DNA of 35,961 nucleotides from positions 1-35,961 of the forward strand of contig CALDLG010000183.1 in assembly GCA_937910785.1 (NCBI GenBank), read 5' to 3'. The DNA is from an uncultured Lachnospiraceae bacterium (GTDB taxonomy: Bacteria > Bacillota > Clostridia > Lachnospirales > Lachnospiraceae). The notes under the pieces are model-generated. The model saw nothing but the letters and a program-made list of their open reading frames with translations. It was not told the origin of the DNA and searched no databases. Each line of letters starts with the position of its first letter. Position 1 is the stretch's first letter. Both the position numbers and the translations under genes were made by a program. Shown here in pieces: positions 24,630-31,125 of the stretch.

Positions 24630-26126
24630 TCAAATGGTAAAATATGCCGGAATCATAATGATAACCATAACGATACACAGCATCATCATCATTGGCAGCA
24701 GAAGCTTCGTTCCGGCCTCTTCTCCTGCTTTTTTTGCATTATTTTTCCTTCCTTCAAATGCGCCTGCGGCTTCCTGTCGAAGCATTGACAGCAGATCATT
24801 GCTCCCTTTCCGCAGATTCTGCGACAGCAGCGTGGCAAGCTTCATATATGGCTGCAGTCTGCATCTTTTGCCCAGATGCGCGTATGCTTCCGCCTCTGAA
24901 ACGCCGCTTTGCAGTTCATGCCGAAGCAGCACGATTTCCTCATATACATATCGCTTTCCTCTGGAGGGCTTCTGCTTTTTATAATCCTCACCCATCTTTT
25001 CAAACGCTCCGCGGATAGTCATGCCGGCCCCCATATACAGCGCCAGTCTGTGAACAATCTCCGGATAATCCAGCAGCAGTTCTCTGTCCCGTTCTGCCAG
25101 CCGCCGCTCAACCTCTCCGTTTCCGGCCCGGAACAGAAAGACCGCCGCAATGCACATAAGCAGAAAGAGAAATCCGCTTCCATCCTGTATCACCTCCTTC
25201 CATATCACATTCTGCGAGCCGATTTTTTCAGGCAGGATGAAGGCACCTTCCTCCCTGCTCGCCTGATTCCGCTCCTCCAACGACTGCTCGATTCTTTTTA
25301 ACAGCAATTCCTGCTTTGTCAGGACGGCGGGCTGTATCCGTATCGGGAATACTTCTTCATATTCCAGTTCCCCGTACCGAAAGCAGGCCGTCAACATGAC
25401 AATTTCAGCCGCTTCCAGTTCTTCATTCCATACGGTGCCATCCGGATGCACGAGGGAATAACAGTCCGTCTCCCACTCGATCTGAAAAGGGTAGCCTTCC
25501 AGAGAATCGATCAGCTCCAAATCTTCCGTCACCCGTTCCGGGCTCTCGTTATTGCCCAGAATTTCAGTGGAAAGAAGCGCGGCGGCCTCCCGGAACAGAC
25601 GCCTGGTCTCTTCCTCCCGATATTGCCGTTCCGCTACGATATAACGGATTTCTTCCGGCTCTTCTCCTTCAATTTGTGCCGACAGGCTGACCTCAATATC
25701 TCCTTTCCCGTAAGGTTTTCTCTCTATATAACCCTCTTCCCGCAGATATTTCGAATCCTGCGCGCTCCATGCCGCACCAAGCGACAGCAAATCCCCTGCC
25801 AGAACAAGCAGCAGCACACGGCTGCACCGCCTGACATAAAACGCCTGCAGCTGATATTTTTCCGACAGCTCCGGATGAAGGAGCTTCAGACTGCCGCCAA
25901 GCCGGCTGCGCCGCATCTGTGCCTGATACCGACGTCTTTTACCGCCATACTTTCCTTCCAGAATATTTTTCCGTCTGATGCATAAGACCGCCGCCTTTAA
26001 GAAAAGCGTTTCACCCGGATAGGAATTTTTCTTCATTTCGCCGCGGTATGGAGCTATGTTTTCCCTTCGGGAAAAGAAAAACAACAATAAATATATAAGC
26101 AAAATTACAAGATATCCATAAATCAT
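24630..26126 (-). CDS. tadC: TadC-like inner-membrane platform protein with large insertion
   Basis: A 498-residue protein. The C-terminal part (about 345-498) is a type II secretion F domain ('LLDYPEIVHRLALYMGAGMT', 'LRKGSNDLLSMLRQE', last helix 'LLLPMMMMLCIVMVIIMIP'). The N-terminal half is unusual. A first TM (1-20), a second TM (about 104-121), then a hydrophilic acidic segment of about 190 residues (122-315) and another TM (316-334) precede the F domain. Typical TadC proteins are about 300 residues. It should pair with TadB as the platform for the TadA ATPase. AGAGG lies 11 bases before the ATG. Confidence 0.82.
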   Translation of the reverse strand: MIYGYLVILLIYLLLFFFSRRENIAPYRGEMKKNSYPGETLFLKAAVLCIRRKNILEGKYGGKRRRYQAQMRRSRLGGSLKLLHPELSEKYQLQAFYVRRCSRVLLLVLAGDLLSLGAAWSAQDSKYLREEGYIERKPYGKGDIEVSLSAQIEGEEPEEIRYIVAERQYREEETRRLFREAAALLSTEILGNNESPERVTEDLELIDSLEGYPFQIEWETDCYSLVHPDGTVWNEELEAAEIVMLTACFRYGELEYEEVFPIRIQPAVLTKQELLLKRIEQSLEERNQASREEGAFILPEKIGSQNVIWKEVIQDGSGFLFLLMCIAAVFLFRAGNGEVERRLAERDRELLLDYPEIVHRLALYMGAGMTIRGAFEKMGEDYKKQKPSRGKRYVYEEIVLLRHELQSGVSEAEAYAHLGKRCRLQPYMKLATLLSQNLRKGSNDLLSMLRQEAAGAFEGRKNNAKKAGEEAGTKLLLPMMMMLCIVMVIIMIPAYFTI

Positions 26127-26132
26127 CTTTTG

Positions 26133-26912
26133 TCAAACCTCTATTTCCACTATTTTTTCCGAAAGAAGGAATGCTGCCAGATAAACAGCCATACAAATTG
26201 TCATAATCAGAATTCCCACCGGATTATGATACAGAACATCAAAAAAGCCTTTTGACGTCAGACTGATATAGAAAATAATAAAGAACGGGACAACATTCAT
26301 AATTTTCTGTTCCAGCTTTCTGGAACTGAGCAAAACGTCGATCTCCCTGTCTACGGCCATCTTCTGCTCGATCATATCGGCTGTTTCGGCCAAAATCTCC
26401 GTCATATTTCCGCCGCTTCGTTTGGCCGTCAGAAAAACATCCGCAAACTGCATAATATCCTGCACATGACTTCTGCATCCCAGATCATACAGAAGCCTTT
26501 CCAACACGATATTATTTTCCAGCCCCTTTCCGATCGCATATAGTTCCCGGCATATCATGCTTTCCGCGCCATATAGCATTTCCATATCGCGGTACGCTTC
26601 TTTAAAAGCATTTTCAACGGAATATCCCGCTTTCTGATTTGCGGAAACCGACAGAACCGCATCTTTAAACTGTATGCTAAGCTCCTGCCTCCGTTTCTTC
26701 GCAAGCATCCTGCGCTTCTTTCGTCGAAAAAAGATCAAAAACGGAGTCAGGCACAGGAAGGCCCATACGGATCTGTAAAAGAAATATGCAAAGCTGCCTG
26801 TAAGCAGAAGTCCCTGTGCCAGATAAACCATCTGTTCTCCGGCGCTGAAAACATAAGTTCCGTAATCAGCCGTCATCCGCGGGGATACCTGCTCTTTGAA
26901 GTTTTTCCCCAT
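26133..26912 (-). CDS. tadB: TadB-like inner-membrane platform protein
   Basis: A 259-residue type II secretion F family protein. Hydrophobic segments lie near residues 20-60 and at the C-terminus. 'FKDAVLSVSANQKAGYSVENAFKEAYRDM' and 'FADVFLTAKRSGGNMTEILAETADMI' are the family core. The start at 26912 follows AGAAAGGAG with 9 bases spacing and overlaps the end of tadA by 47 bases. It works with TadC and the TadA ATPase in pilus assembly. Confidence 0.88.
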   Translation of the reverse strand: MGKNFKEQVSPRMTADYGTYVFSAGEQMVYLAQGLLLTGSFAYFFYRSVWAFLCLTPFLIFFRRKKRRMLAKKRRQELSIQFKDAVLSVSANQKAGYSVENAFKEAYRDMEMLYGAESMICRELYAIGKGLENNIVLERLLYDLGCRSHVQDIMQFADVFLTAKRSGGNMTEILAETADMIEQKMAVDREIDVLLSSRKLEQKIMNVVPFFIIFYISLTSKGFFDVLYHNPVGILIMTICMAVYLAAFLLSEKIVEIEV

Positions 26913-28101
26913 AAACCAGATCTCCTTTCTTTTGTAATTTTCCAATTACCCTTCCGTTCTTATCCTCTCCTTCCTCCTCAAACCGAAAAAGTGTTTTCAA
27001 CCCTATTTCCTCTTCCTCATATCCCAGTACCTCCACAATTTCCATTACCCTGCGGCTTCCGTCCCGGAGCCTGCCAAGATGAATGATGATGTCAAGTCCC
27101 GAAGCAATCTGCTGCTTCAGCGCCTTTAACGGCAGTTCCATTCCCATCAGAATCATATTTTCCAACCGGCTCAGCATATCTTTGGAACTGTTGGCGTGAC
27201 CGGTGGACATGGAACCGTCATGACCCGTATTCATACACTGCATCATATCGAATGCCTCTCCTCCCCGGACCTCCCCGACGATAATCCGGTCCGGTCTCAT
27301 TCGAAGTGAAGTCCTGATCAGATCGCGGATCGTAATCTCCCTGCATCCCTCTACATTGGCGTTTCTCGTTTCCATCCGCACGATATTGGGAATATTCAGA
27401 ATTTGCAGCTCCGCATTGTCCTCAATTGTAATAATTCGTTCCTCCTCCGGAATATAATCCGATAATGCGTTGAGAAACGTAGTTTTGCCGGAACCCGTTC
27501 CACCGCTGATAAAAATATTGTACCTGGCCCTTACCAGTTTCCTCAGCCATCCGCAGACTTCCTCCGGAACGGAACCAAAGGAGATCAGATCTTCCATTGT
27601 AATCGGCCGGTCCGGAAATCTTCTGATCGTAACGATCGGTCCGTTCAATGCAACCGGGCTTAAAACAACATTGACTCTGGCCCCGTTTTTCAGCCTCGCA
27701 TCCACGACGGGAGAAGCTTCATTGACTACCCGGTTACATGCGGCCACGATCTGCTGGATAATATCCTCCAGTTTCTCCTTGCTTTCAAACCTCTGATCCA
27801 GCCGGGAAAGCTGTCCGTCCCGTTCGATAAAAATATGTTCCGGTCCGTTAATCATAATTTCCGTAATATCCGTATTATCAATCAGCTCCTGCAGCACGTC
27901 CAGCTTCCTGACCGCATGGAAAAGCTCTTTTCGCAGCCATATCCTCTCTTCCAGCGACAAAGACAGCTTTTTCCCCTCACGCACCAACAGGCCGTCGATC
28001 AGTTCCTGCATTTCCTCATCCGATATTTCTCTGGAATAATCCAGTTCGGACCGAAGCCTGTCCCGAAACAGTCTTCGTAATTCATCCTGCCTGCTCTTCA
28101 T
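26866..28101 (-). CDS. tadA: TadA/CpaF pilus assembly ATPase
   Basis: A 411-residue hexameric secretion ATPase. Walker A 'SGGTGSGKTT' ends at residue 208, the Asp box is 'IITIEDNAELQI', Walker B is 'DRIIVGEVRGGEA' (about 271-283) and the His box 'GSMSTGHANS' follows at about 296. All catalytic motifs are intact. It powers pilus assembly with the TadB/TadC platform. The start at 28101 follows AGGAGG with 7-base spacing and overlaps the end of tadZ by 20 bases. Confidence 0.95.
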   Translation of the reverse strand: MKSRQDELRRLFRDRLRSELDYSREISDEEMQELIDGLLVREGKKLSLSLEERIWLRKELFHAVRKLDVLQELIDNTDITEIMINGPEHIFIERDGQLSRLDQRFESKEKLEDIIQQIVAACNRVVNEASPVVDARLKNGARVNVVLSPVALNGPIVTIRRFPDRPITMEDLISFGSVPEEVCGWLRKLVRARYNIFISGGTGSGKTTFLNALSDYIPEEERIITIEDNAELQILNIPNIVRMETRNANVEGCREITIRDLIRTSLRMRPDRIIVGEVRGGEAFDMMQCMNTGHDGSMSTGHANSSKDMLSRLENMILMGMELPLKALKQQIASGLDIIIHLGRLRDGSRRVMEIVEVLGYEEEEIGLKTLFRFEEEGEDKNGRVIGKLQKKGDLVYGEKLQRAGIPADDG

Positions 28102-29107
28102 ACAAATCCTCCTGAATAATGGCTTTGACATAACGCGCCAGTTCTCCATGTGTCATAAGGTTCAGGTCAGACGGAAGCTTTTCAAACAGCGGAAACCGGC
28201 ATTTCACAGTCTTTTCCGCAATATCGTCCCGTTCGTTCATGCGCAGAATCTGCTCGTACTGACTCATCTTGGCCATGGCAAAACCGTCATCCCTCGTAAT
28301 TGTATATATCCTGTGGCAGTGCGCCAACAGCTCGAACAGCCCGTTCATTCCATCCGTTAAATCCAGAATCAGATACTCATAATCTCCGATGCTCTCAATC
28401 GTCCCAAGCAGCTCCATCCACTGTTCTCCGGTTATACTTCGCATGTCAAATCCCGACCGGCCCGGCGGAATAAAATCCAGTCCGTTGATGTTCTGCACGA
28501 TGGAAGGCAGCCTTACGCCCAGCGTTTCCCTGGCGCATTTGAAATAATAAAGCACATCCAGCATATCCGTTGAAAATTCCTGTTGAAGCATCCTCTCAAA
28601 ACCGGAACAGCACTCGAAATTCAAGTATAACGTTTTATGCTCTCTCGCTAACAGCTGTCCCATCGTCAGGGCAAAGGATGTCTGTAAGCATCTCCTGACC
28701 GGGGAATATATCCCCACTACTTTGATCTTCCACCTTTGCTCCGTTTTTCTTTCCGGCCTGTTTTTCTCCCATCCTTCCAGTTCCGTAAGACGCTCCGCTA
28801 TTTCCCGGATAATCTCCGACGGACTCTGATATTTGTCAATGTAGCAATAGTCCCGCTCTGTTTTCCCGCCCCCTTCCCATAGCACGAATATATTGGGTAC
28901 CGCAGGTTTTTCTTTCAACTGCCTTACGGCATTCTCCCCGATCAGCAGAACATAAATTTCATTTTTTTCCAGAAAAGACTCCAATTCCTCCACCCCCGTA
29001 AAAAGATGCAGCACATAAGGTATGGATACCTTTTCCGTTATAAATTCCGCCATCTGGAAGGCATAGGCTTCCTCCAGATCACAGACCGCTAAAATTCTCT
29101 GTTTCAA
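28082..29107 (-). CDS. tadZ: TadZ/CpaE-like pilus localisation protein
   Basis: A 341-residue protein with a receiver-like N-terminal domain (1-115) and a MinD/ParA-like ATPase fold (about 125-341). The P-loop is degenerate: 'GIYSPVRRCLQTSFAL' lacks the GK of the Walker A motif. 'YEYLILDLTDGM' fits the Walker B strand. TadZ proteins place the Tad machine at a cell pole; a crystal structure of the Eubacterium rectale TadZ is known and also has an atypical motif. Its ATG overlaps the prepilin peptidase stop codon as ATGA. Confidence 0.85.
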   Translation of the reverse strand: MKQRILAVCDLEEAYAFQMAEFITEKVSIPYVLHLFTGVEELESFLEKNEIYVLLIGENAVRQLKEKPAVPNIFVLWEGGGKTERDYCYIDKYQSPSEIIREIAERLTELEGWEKNRPERKTEQRWKIKVVGIYSPVRRCLQTSFALTMGQLLAREHKTLYLNFECCSGFERMLQQEFSTDMLDVLYYFKCARETLGVRLPSIVQNINGLDFIPPGRSGFDMRSITGEQWMELLGTIESIGDYEYLILDLTDGMNGLFELLAHCHRIYTITRDDGFAMAKMSQYEQILRMNERDDIAEKTVKCRFPLFEKLPSDLNLMTHGELARYVKAIIQEDLYEEQAG

Positions 29108-29637
29108 TACAGCCCTCCTAACCCAAGCATTACGCTGATCAATACAGGCAATGCAAAATGTATTTTATTGCTCGTGTATCTCTGACAGTCCTCTATCAGA
29201 TCTTCTCCGTACAGTCTCCACTGTTTTCTACAAAGCACGTCCGACAAATAGAAAAACAGATACTGCATCCTTTCTTTGAAATTTTCTTCCGAAACCATTT
29301 TACCGACAGAAAAAACTGCGCCGATGATAAAAGAAACGGCCATCATCCAAAGCAGCCTTCCCGCTGCTACGAAACTGCCAAGCATCAGAAACAGTTTCAC
29401 ATCTCCGGCTCCCAACCCTCCGATTTTGAACAAGGGATACAAAAGAATAAACGAAAGAAACATAGAGACTGCGGCATGAAAAACCCCCTGCCACTGGCAT
29501 TCCTGAAAACGAAAGAACAGACCGGCCGGAATACCGAACAGAATAAGACCATTATAGATTCTGTCATATTTAAAATCCAGAAAAACCGCCGCCGCGAGCA
29601 GTACCAGCAACAGATACCGGTCACAGGTCAGTCCAAT
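29104..29637 (-). CDS. First prepilin peptidase of the Tad locus, non-AUG start
   Basis: A 177-residue (if started at 29637) A24-family membrane aspartyl protease of TadV/CpaA type. Catalytic aspartates are in 'FLDFKYDRIYN' and 'GGLGAGDVKLF', the canonical GxGDxK. No ATG occurs in the right place. A near-perfect AAGGAGGTGA ends a few bases before an in-frame ATT at 29637-29635, at ideal spacing. The next candidates are an in-frame CTG at 29631 and a TTG at 29610 with no ribosome site. It is the first gene of the Tad operon and processes Flp and TadE-like prepilins. Confidence 0.88.
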   Translation of the reverse strand: MGLTCDRYLLLVLLAAAVFLDFKYDRIYNGLILFGIPAGLFFRFQECQWQGVFHAAVSMFLSFILLYPLFKIGGLGAGDVKLFLMLGSFVAAGRLLWMMAVSFIIGAVFSVGKMVSEENFKERMQYLFFYLSDVLCRKQWRLYGEDLIEDCQRYTSNKIHFALPVLISVMLGLGGLY

Positions 29638-29641
29638 AAAA

Positions 29642-29651
29642 TCACCTCCTT
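29642..29651 (-). promoter_or_regulatory. Strong ribosome site that decides a non-AUG start
   Basis: AAGGAGGTGA on the minus strand nearly matches the anti-Shine-Dalgarno in full. Counting from AAGGAGG, the ATT at 29637 is 7 bases away. No ATG or GTG follows in frame at usable distance. Confidence 0.75.
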
Positions 29652-29729
29652 ACCTTACCGTCAACATCTTTCAGACAACACCTTACAAATCAACACCATG
29701 AATTCATTGGAAGATACTTCCCGATACTG

Positions 29730-29780
29730 TATCAACAAACAGTTTGAATTGATATGATATCCTGTCCGCCTAATACGGAC
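29730..29780 (-). promoter_or_regulatory. Tad operon leader with dyads
   Basis: Between the inferred transcript start (about 29793) and the first gene, the leader of about 155 bases holds GTCCG/CGGAC (29764-29780, 7-base loop). It also holds an imperfect dyad with outer arms TATCAA/TTGATA (29730-29754). They may be an RNA control element or operator. I do not recognise a known riboswitch. A short ATG frame (12 codons) in the leader has no convincing ribosome site. Confidence 0.4.
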
Positions 29781-29799
29781 TCTTTAGAAGATAAATCGA

Positions 29800-29828
29800 A
29801 TTATATACGCACTTTTCCGTCTTGTCCA
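29800..29828 (-). promoter_or_regulatory. Sigma-A promoter of the Tad operon
   Basis: On the minus strand, TGGACA (29828-29823), 17 bases, TATAAT (29805-29800). It is the only strong promoter seen upstream of the eleven-gene run ending at 19660. Confidence 0.72.
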
Positions 29829-29851
29829 TACCTGTTTTGAAAAAATAATTT

Positions 29852-29872
29852 TTTTGTGAATATATCACAAAA
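29852..29872 (-). terminator. AT-rich hairpin at the end of bofA
   Basis: TTTTGTGA-ATATA-TCACAAAA is a perfect 8-bp inverted repeat that includes the bofA stop codon. On the minus strand it is followed by AAATTATTTTTT. It may end bofA transcription; the stem is weak. It also lies upstream of the Tad promoter and could be a protein site. Confidence 0.45.
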
Positions 29873-30137
29873 CTTTAAAAAAGTTAATTCCATAAAGCAC
29901 AACTAACCCCGGAAATCCAAGGATTCCGGATGTCAAAAAAGTCACCGGATTAATCCCAACCGCTATAGAAATATCCCTTGCAATCAGAAAACTATTCAAA
30001 AAATAAATACCAACCGTTCCCATCACCGCACGCAGAACGAAGTTGATAACCCATTCAATTTTCCTTCCCATCGCTCCGATCAGAAGCACGAGAATACATA
30101 CAAACAGAATCGCTGCAATTCCCCCAAATTTTTCCAT
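29865..30137 (-). CDS. bofA: BofA-family sporulation protein
   Basis: A 90-residue membrane protein with three hydrophobic segments. 'INPVTFLTSGILGFPGLVVLYGI' near the C-terminus is the BofA family signature. In Bacillus, BofA inhibits the SpoIVFB protease that processes pro-sigma-K in the mother cell. In Clostridia its partners differ and its role is less clear. AAGGAGGAG precedes the ATG. A sigma-E-like promoter lies upstream. It is divergent from yaaL, its usual co-oriented neighbour. Confidence 0.88.
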   Translation of the reverse strand: MEKFGGIAAILFVCILVLLIGAMGRKIEWVINFVLRAVMGTVGIYFLNSFLIARDISIAVGINPVTFLTSGILGFPGLVVLYGINFFKVL

Positions 30138-30175
30138 AAGGCTCCTCCTTTTTCCGGCTGACTCGTTTTTTATTT

Positions 30176-30202
30176 AATCTATGTCTGCAGTTTCCCGAAT
30201 AT
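30176..30202 (-). promoter_or_regulatory. Candidate sigma-E promoter of bofA
   Basis: On the minus strand, ATA (30202-30200), 16 bases, CATAGATT (30183-30176). The sigma-E pattern is ATA-N16-CATACAnT; one of the fixed -10 bases differs. The leader would be about 30 bases. Bacillus bofA is known to be sigma-E dependent. Confidence 0.4.
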
Positions 30203-30215
30203 TACAAGAATATTC
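30197..30215. repeat. Inverted repeat between bofA and yaaL
   Basis: GAATATT-ACAAG-AATATTC is a perfect 7-bp inverted repeat with a 5-base centre, midway between two divergent genes. It could be an operator. Confidence 0.4.
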
Positions 30216-30278
30216 TTCCAGTTTCTGTATATACTGTATAAAAAAGGAATTAATCATAGCAGATTGGAGGAGACCAAA

Positions 30279-30563
30279 ATGATTTTATTCCGTCAAAGCC
30301 CCTGTCAGGTTGATGCAGATGATAATATGGATTTTCACAAACCCACTCTTCATGAGGAACTTCTTCAAACGAGACGCGCTTTGGAAAACGCCTACAGCGG
30401 GTTCGATAACGTGACCGATCCCGATCTGATCGACTGCTATATCTATGAAGTAAATGCCGTAATGAAACGCTATAAATTTCTGCTGGAGCAGGCCGCCAAA
30501 AGCAATATGCTGCCGGAAGAAACCTATAGCGAGACTTATCATACACTGACTTTAACCAATTAA
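30279..30563 (+). CDS. yaaL: DUF2508 family protein (YaaL-like)
   Basis: A 94-residue, mostly helical cytoplasmic protein. 'TLHEELLQTRRALENAYSGFDNVTDPDLIDCYIYEVNAVMKRYKFLL' spans the DUF2508 core. Family function is unknown; in many Firmicutes yaaL lies beside recR and bofA. Here recR is absent and bofA points the other way. The ATG at 30279 follows GGAGGAG; a TTG at 30264 lies before the ribosome site and is rejected. It ends in a bidirectional terminator. Confidence 0.85.
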   Translation: MILFRQSPCQVDADDNMDFHKPTLHEELLQTRRALENAYSGFDNVTDPDLIDCYIYEVNAVMKRYKFLLEQAAKSNMLPEETYSETYHTLTLTN

Positions 30564-30581
30564 AAAAGTTTTCTGTAAAAA

Positions 30582-30619
30582 AAGAAGCAGATGTGGCTCC
30601 TGCGCCGTATCTGCTTCTT
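30582..30619. terminator. Bidirectional terminator between yaaL and fliS
   Basis: AAGAAGCAGAT (30582-30592) pairs with ATCTGCTTCTT (30609-30619), an 11-bp stem, with an inner GGC/GCC pairing. The plus strand continues CTTTT and the minus strand TTTTTTTTAC. It ends both yaaL and the flagellin operon. Confidence 0.85.
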
Positions 30620-30633
30620 CTTTTCAAAACATC

Positions 30634-31110
30634 TTATACACAAAATCCCCGATTTGCCGCCGGGTCCGTAATATTTTCCGTCAGGGTATTTCTTCCATAG
30701 GTCAGCCCCGCATATACCGTCTGCGTATTACCCATAACCGGACCGGATGTATCCTGTCCCTCGATCTGCCGGTAAGCCGCATGCAGCTTTTCTATGATAA
30801 ACTCCACATGCTCCAGATGCTCTTTCTGAAAATGCAGATCTGCCTGCGTCAGCTCCCTGCCGATATACAGATATAACTGTAACAGATTCCGGGCCAGCTC
30901 ATACTCCGGATGAAGCGATGCCATAAGCTCATCCATACAACCCCGTACTTTGCGTATGGCCGCCTTATATGCGGTCTTATCTTCCTCATCGAAAGCATCC
31001 TTTGCTTCCTTCAGGTACAACAGAACCATTTCATACAAAATCGTAATCAGCTGGGTCTTATTTGCCTGTGTGATCCTCAATGTAAACTCCTGCTTTAATT
31101 CCTTCGTCAT
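30634..31110 (-). CDS. fliS: Flagellar export chaperone FliS-like
   Basis: A 158-residue helical protein. 'QANKTQLITILYEMVLLYLKEA' and 'LHPEYELARNLLQLYLYIGRELTQADL' follow the FliS pattern of a four-helix bundle that binds the C-terminal helix of flagellin. The last 30 residues are a disordered extension. It lies 15 bases after the flagellin gene, so chaperone and client are co-transcribed. GGAAAGGA precedes the ATG. Canonical FliS is about 125-135 residues, so this is slightly long. Confidence 0.85.
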   Translation of the reverse strand: MTKELKQEFTLRITQANKTQLITILYEMVLLYLKEAKDAFDEEDKTAYKAAIRKVRGCMDELMASLHPEYELARNLLQLYLYIGRELTQADLHFQKEHLEHVEFIIEKLHAAYRQIEGQDTSGPVMGNTQTVYAGLTYGRNTLTENITDPAANRGFCV

Positions 31111-31125
31111 AACGAATCCTTTCCA

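Noticed and set aside
29104..29610. TTG at 29610 as the start of the first prepilin peptidase
   Set aside because: No ribosome site precedes it, and the strong AAGGAGGTGA lies about 32 bases too far upstream; the frame is open through the better-placed ATT.
29638..29795. c-di-GMP riboswitch in the Tad leader
   Set aside because: I could not find the conserved loops of class I or II; only simple dyads are visible. A covariance search would settle it.
29852..29872. CRP-like site TGTGA-N5-TCACA upstream of the Tad promoter
   Set aside because: The spacer is 5 rather than 6, the repeat includes the bofA stop codon, and Clostridia rarely use classic CRP; a weak terminator is the simpler reading.
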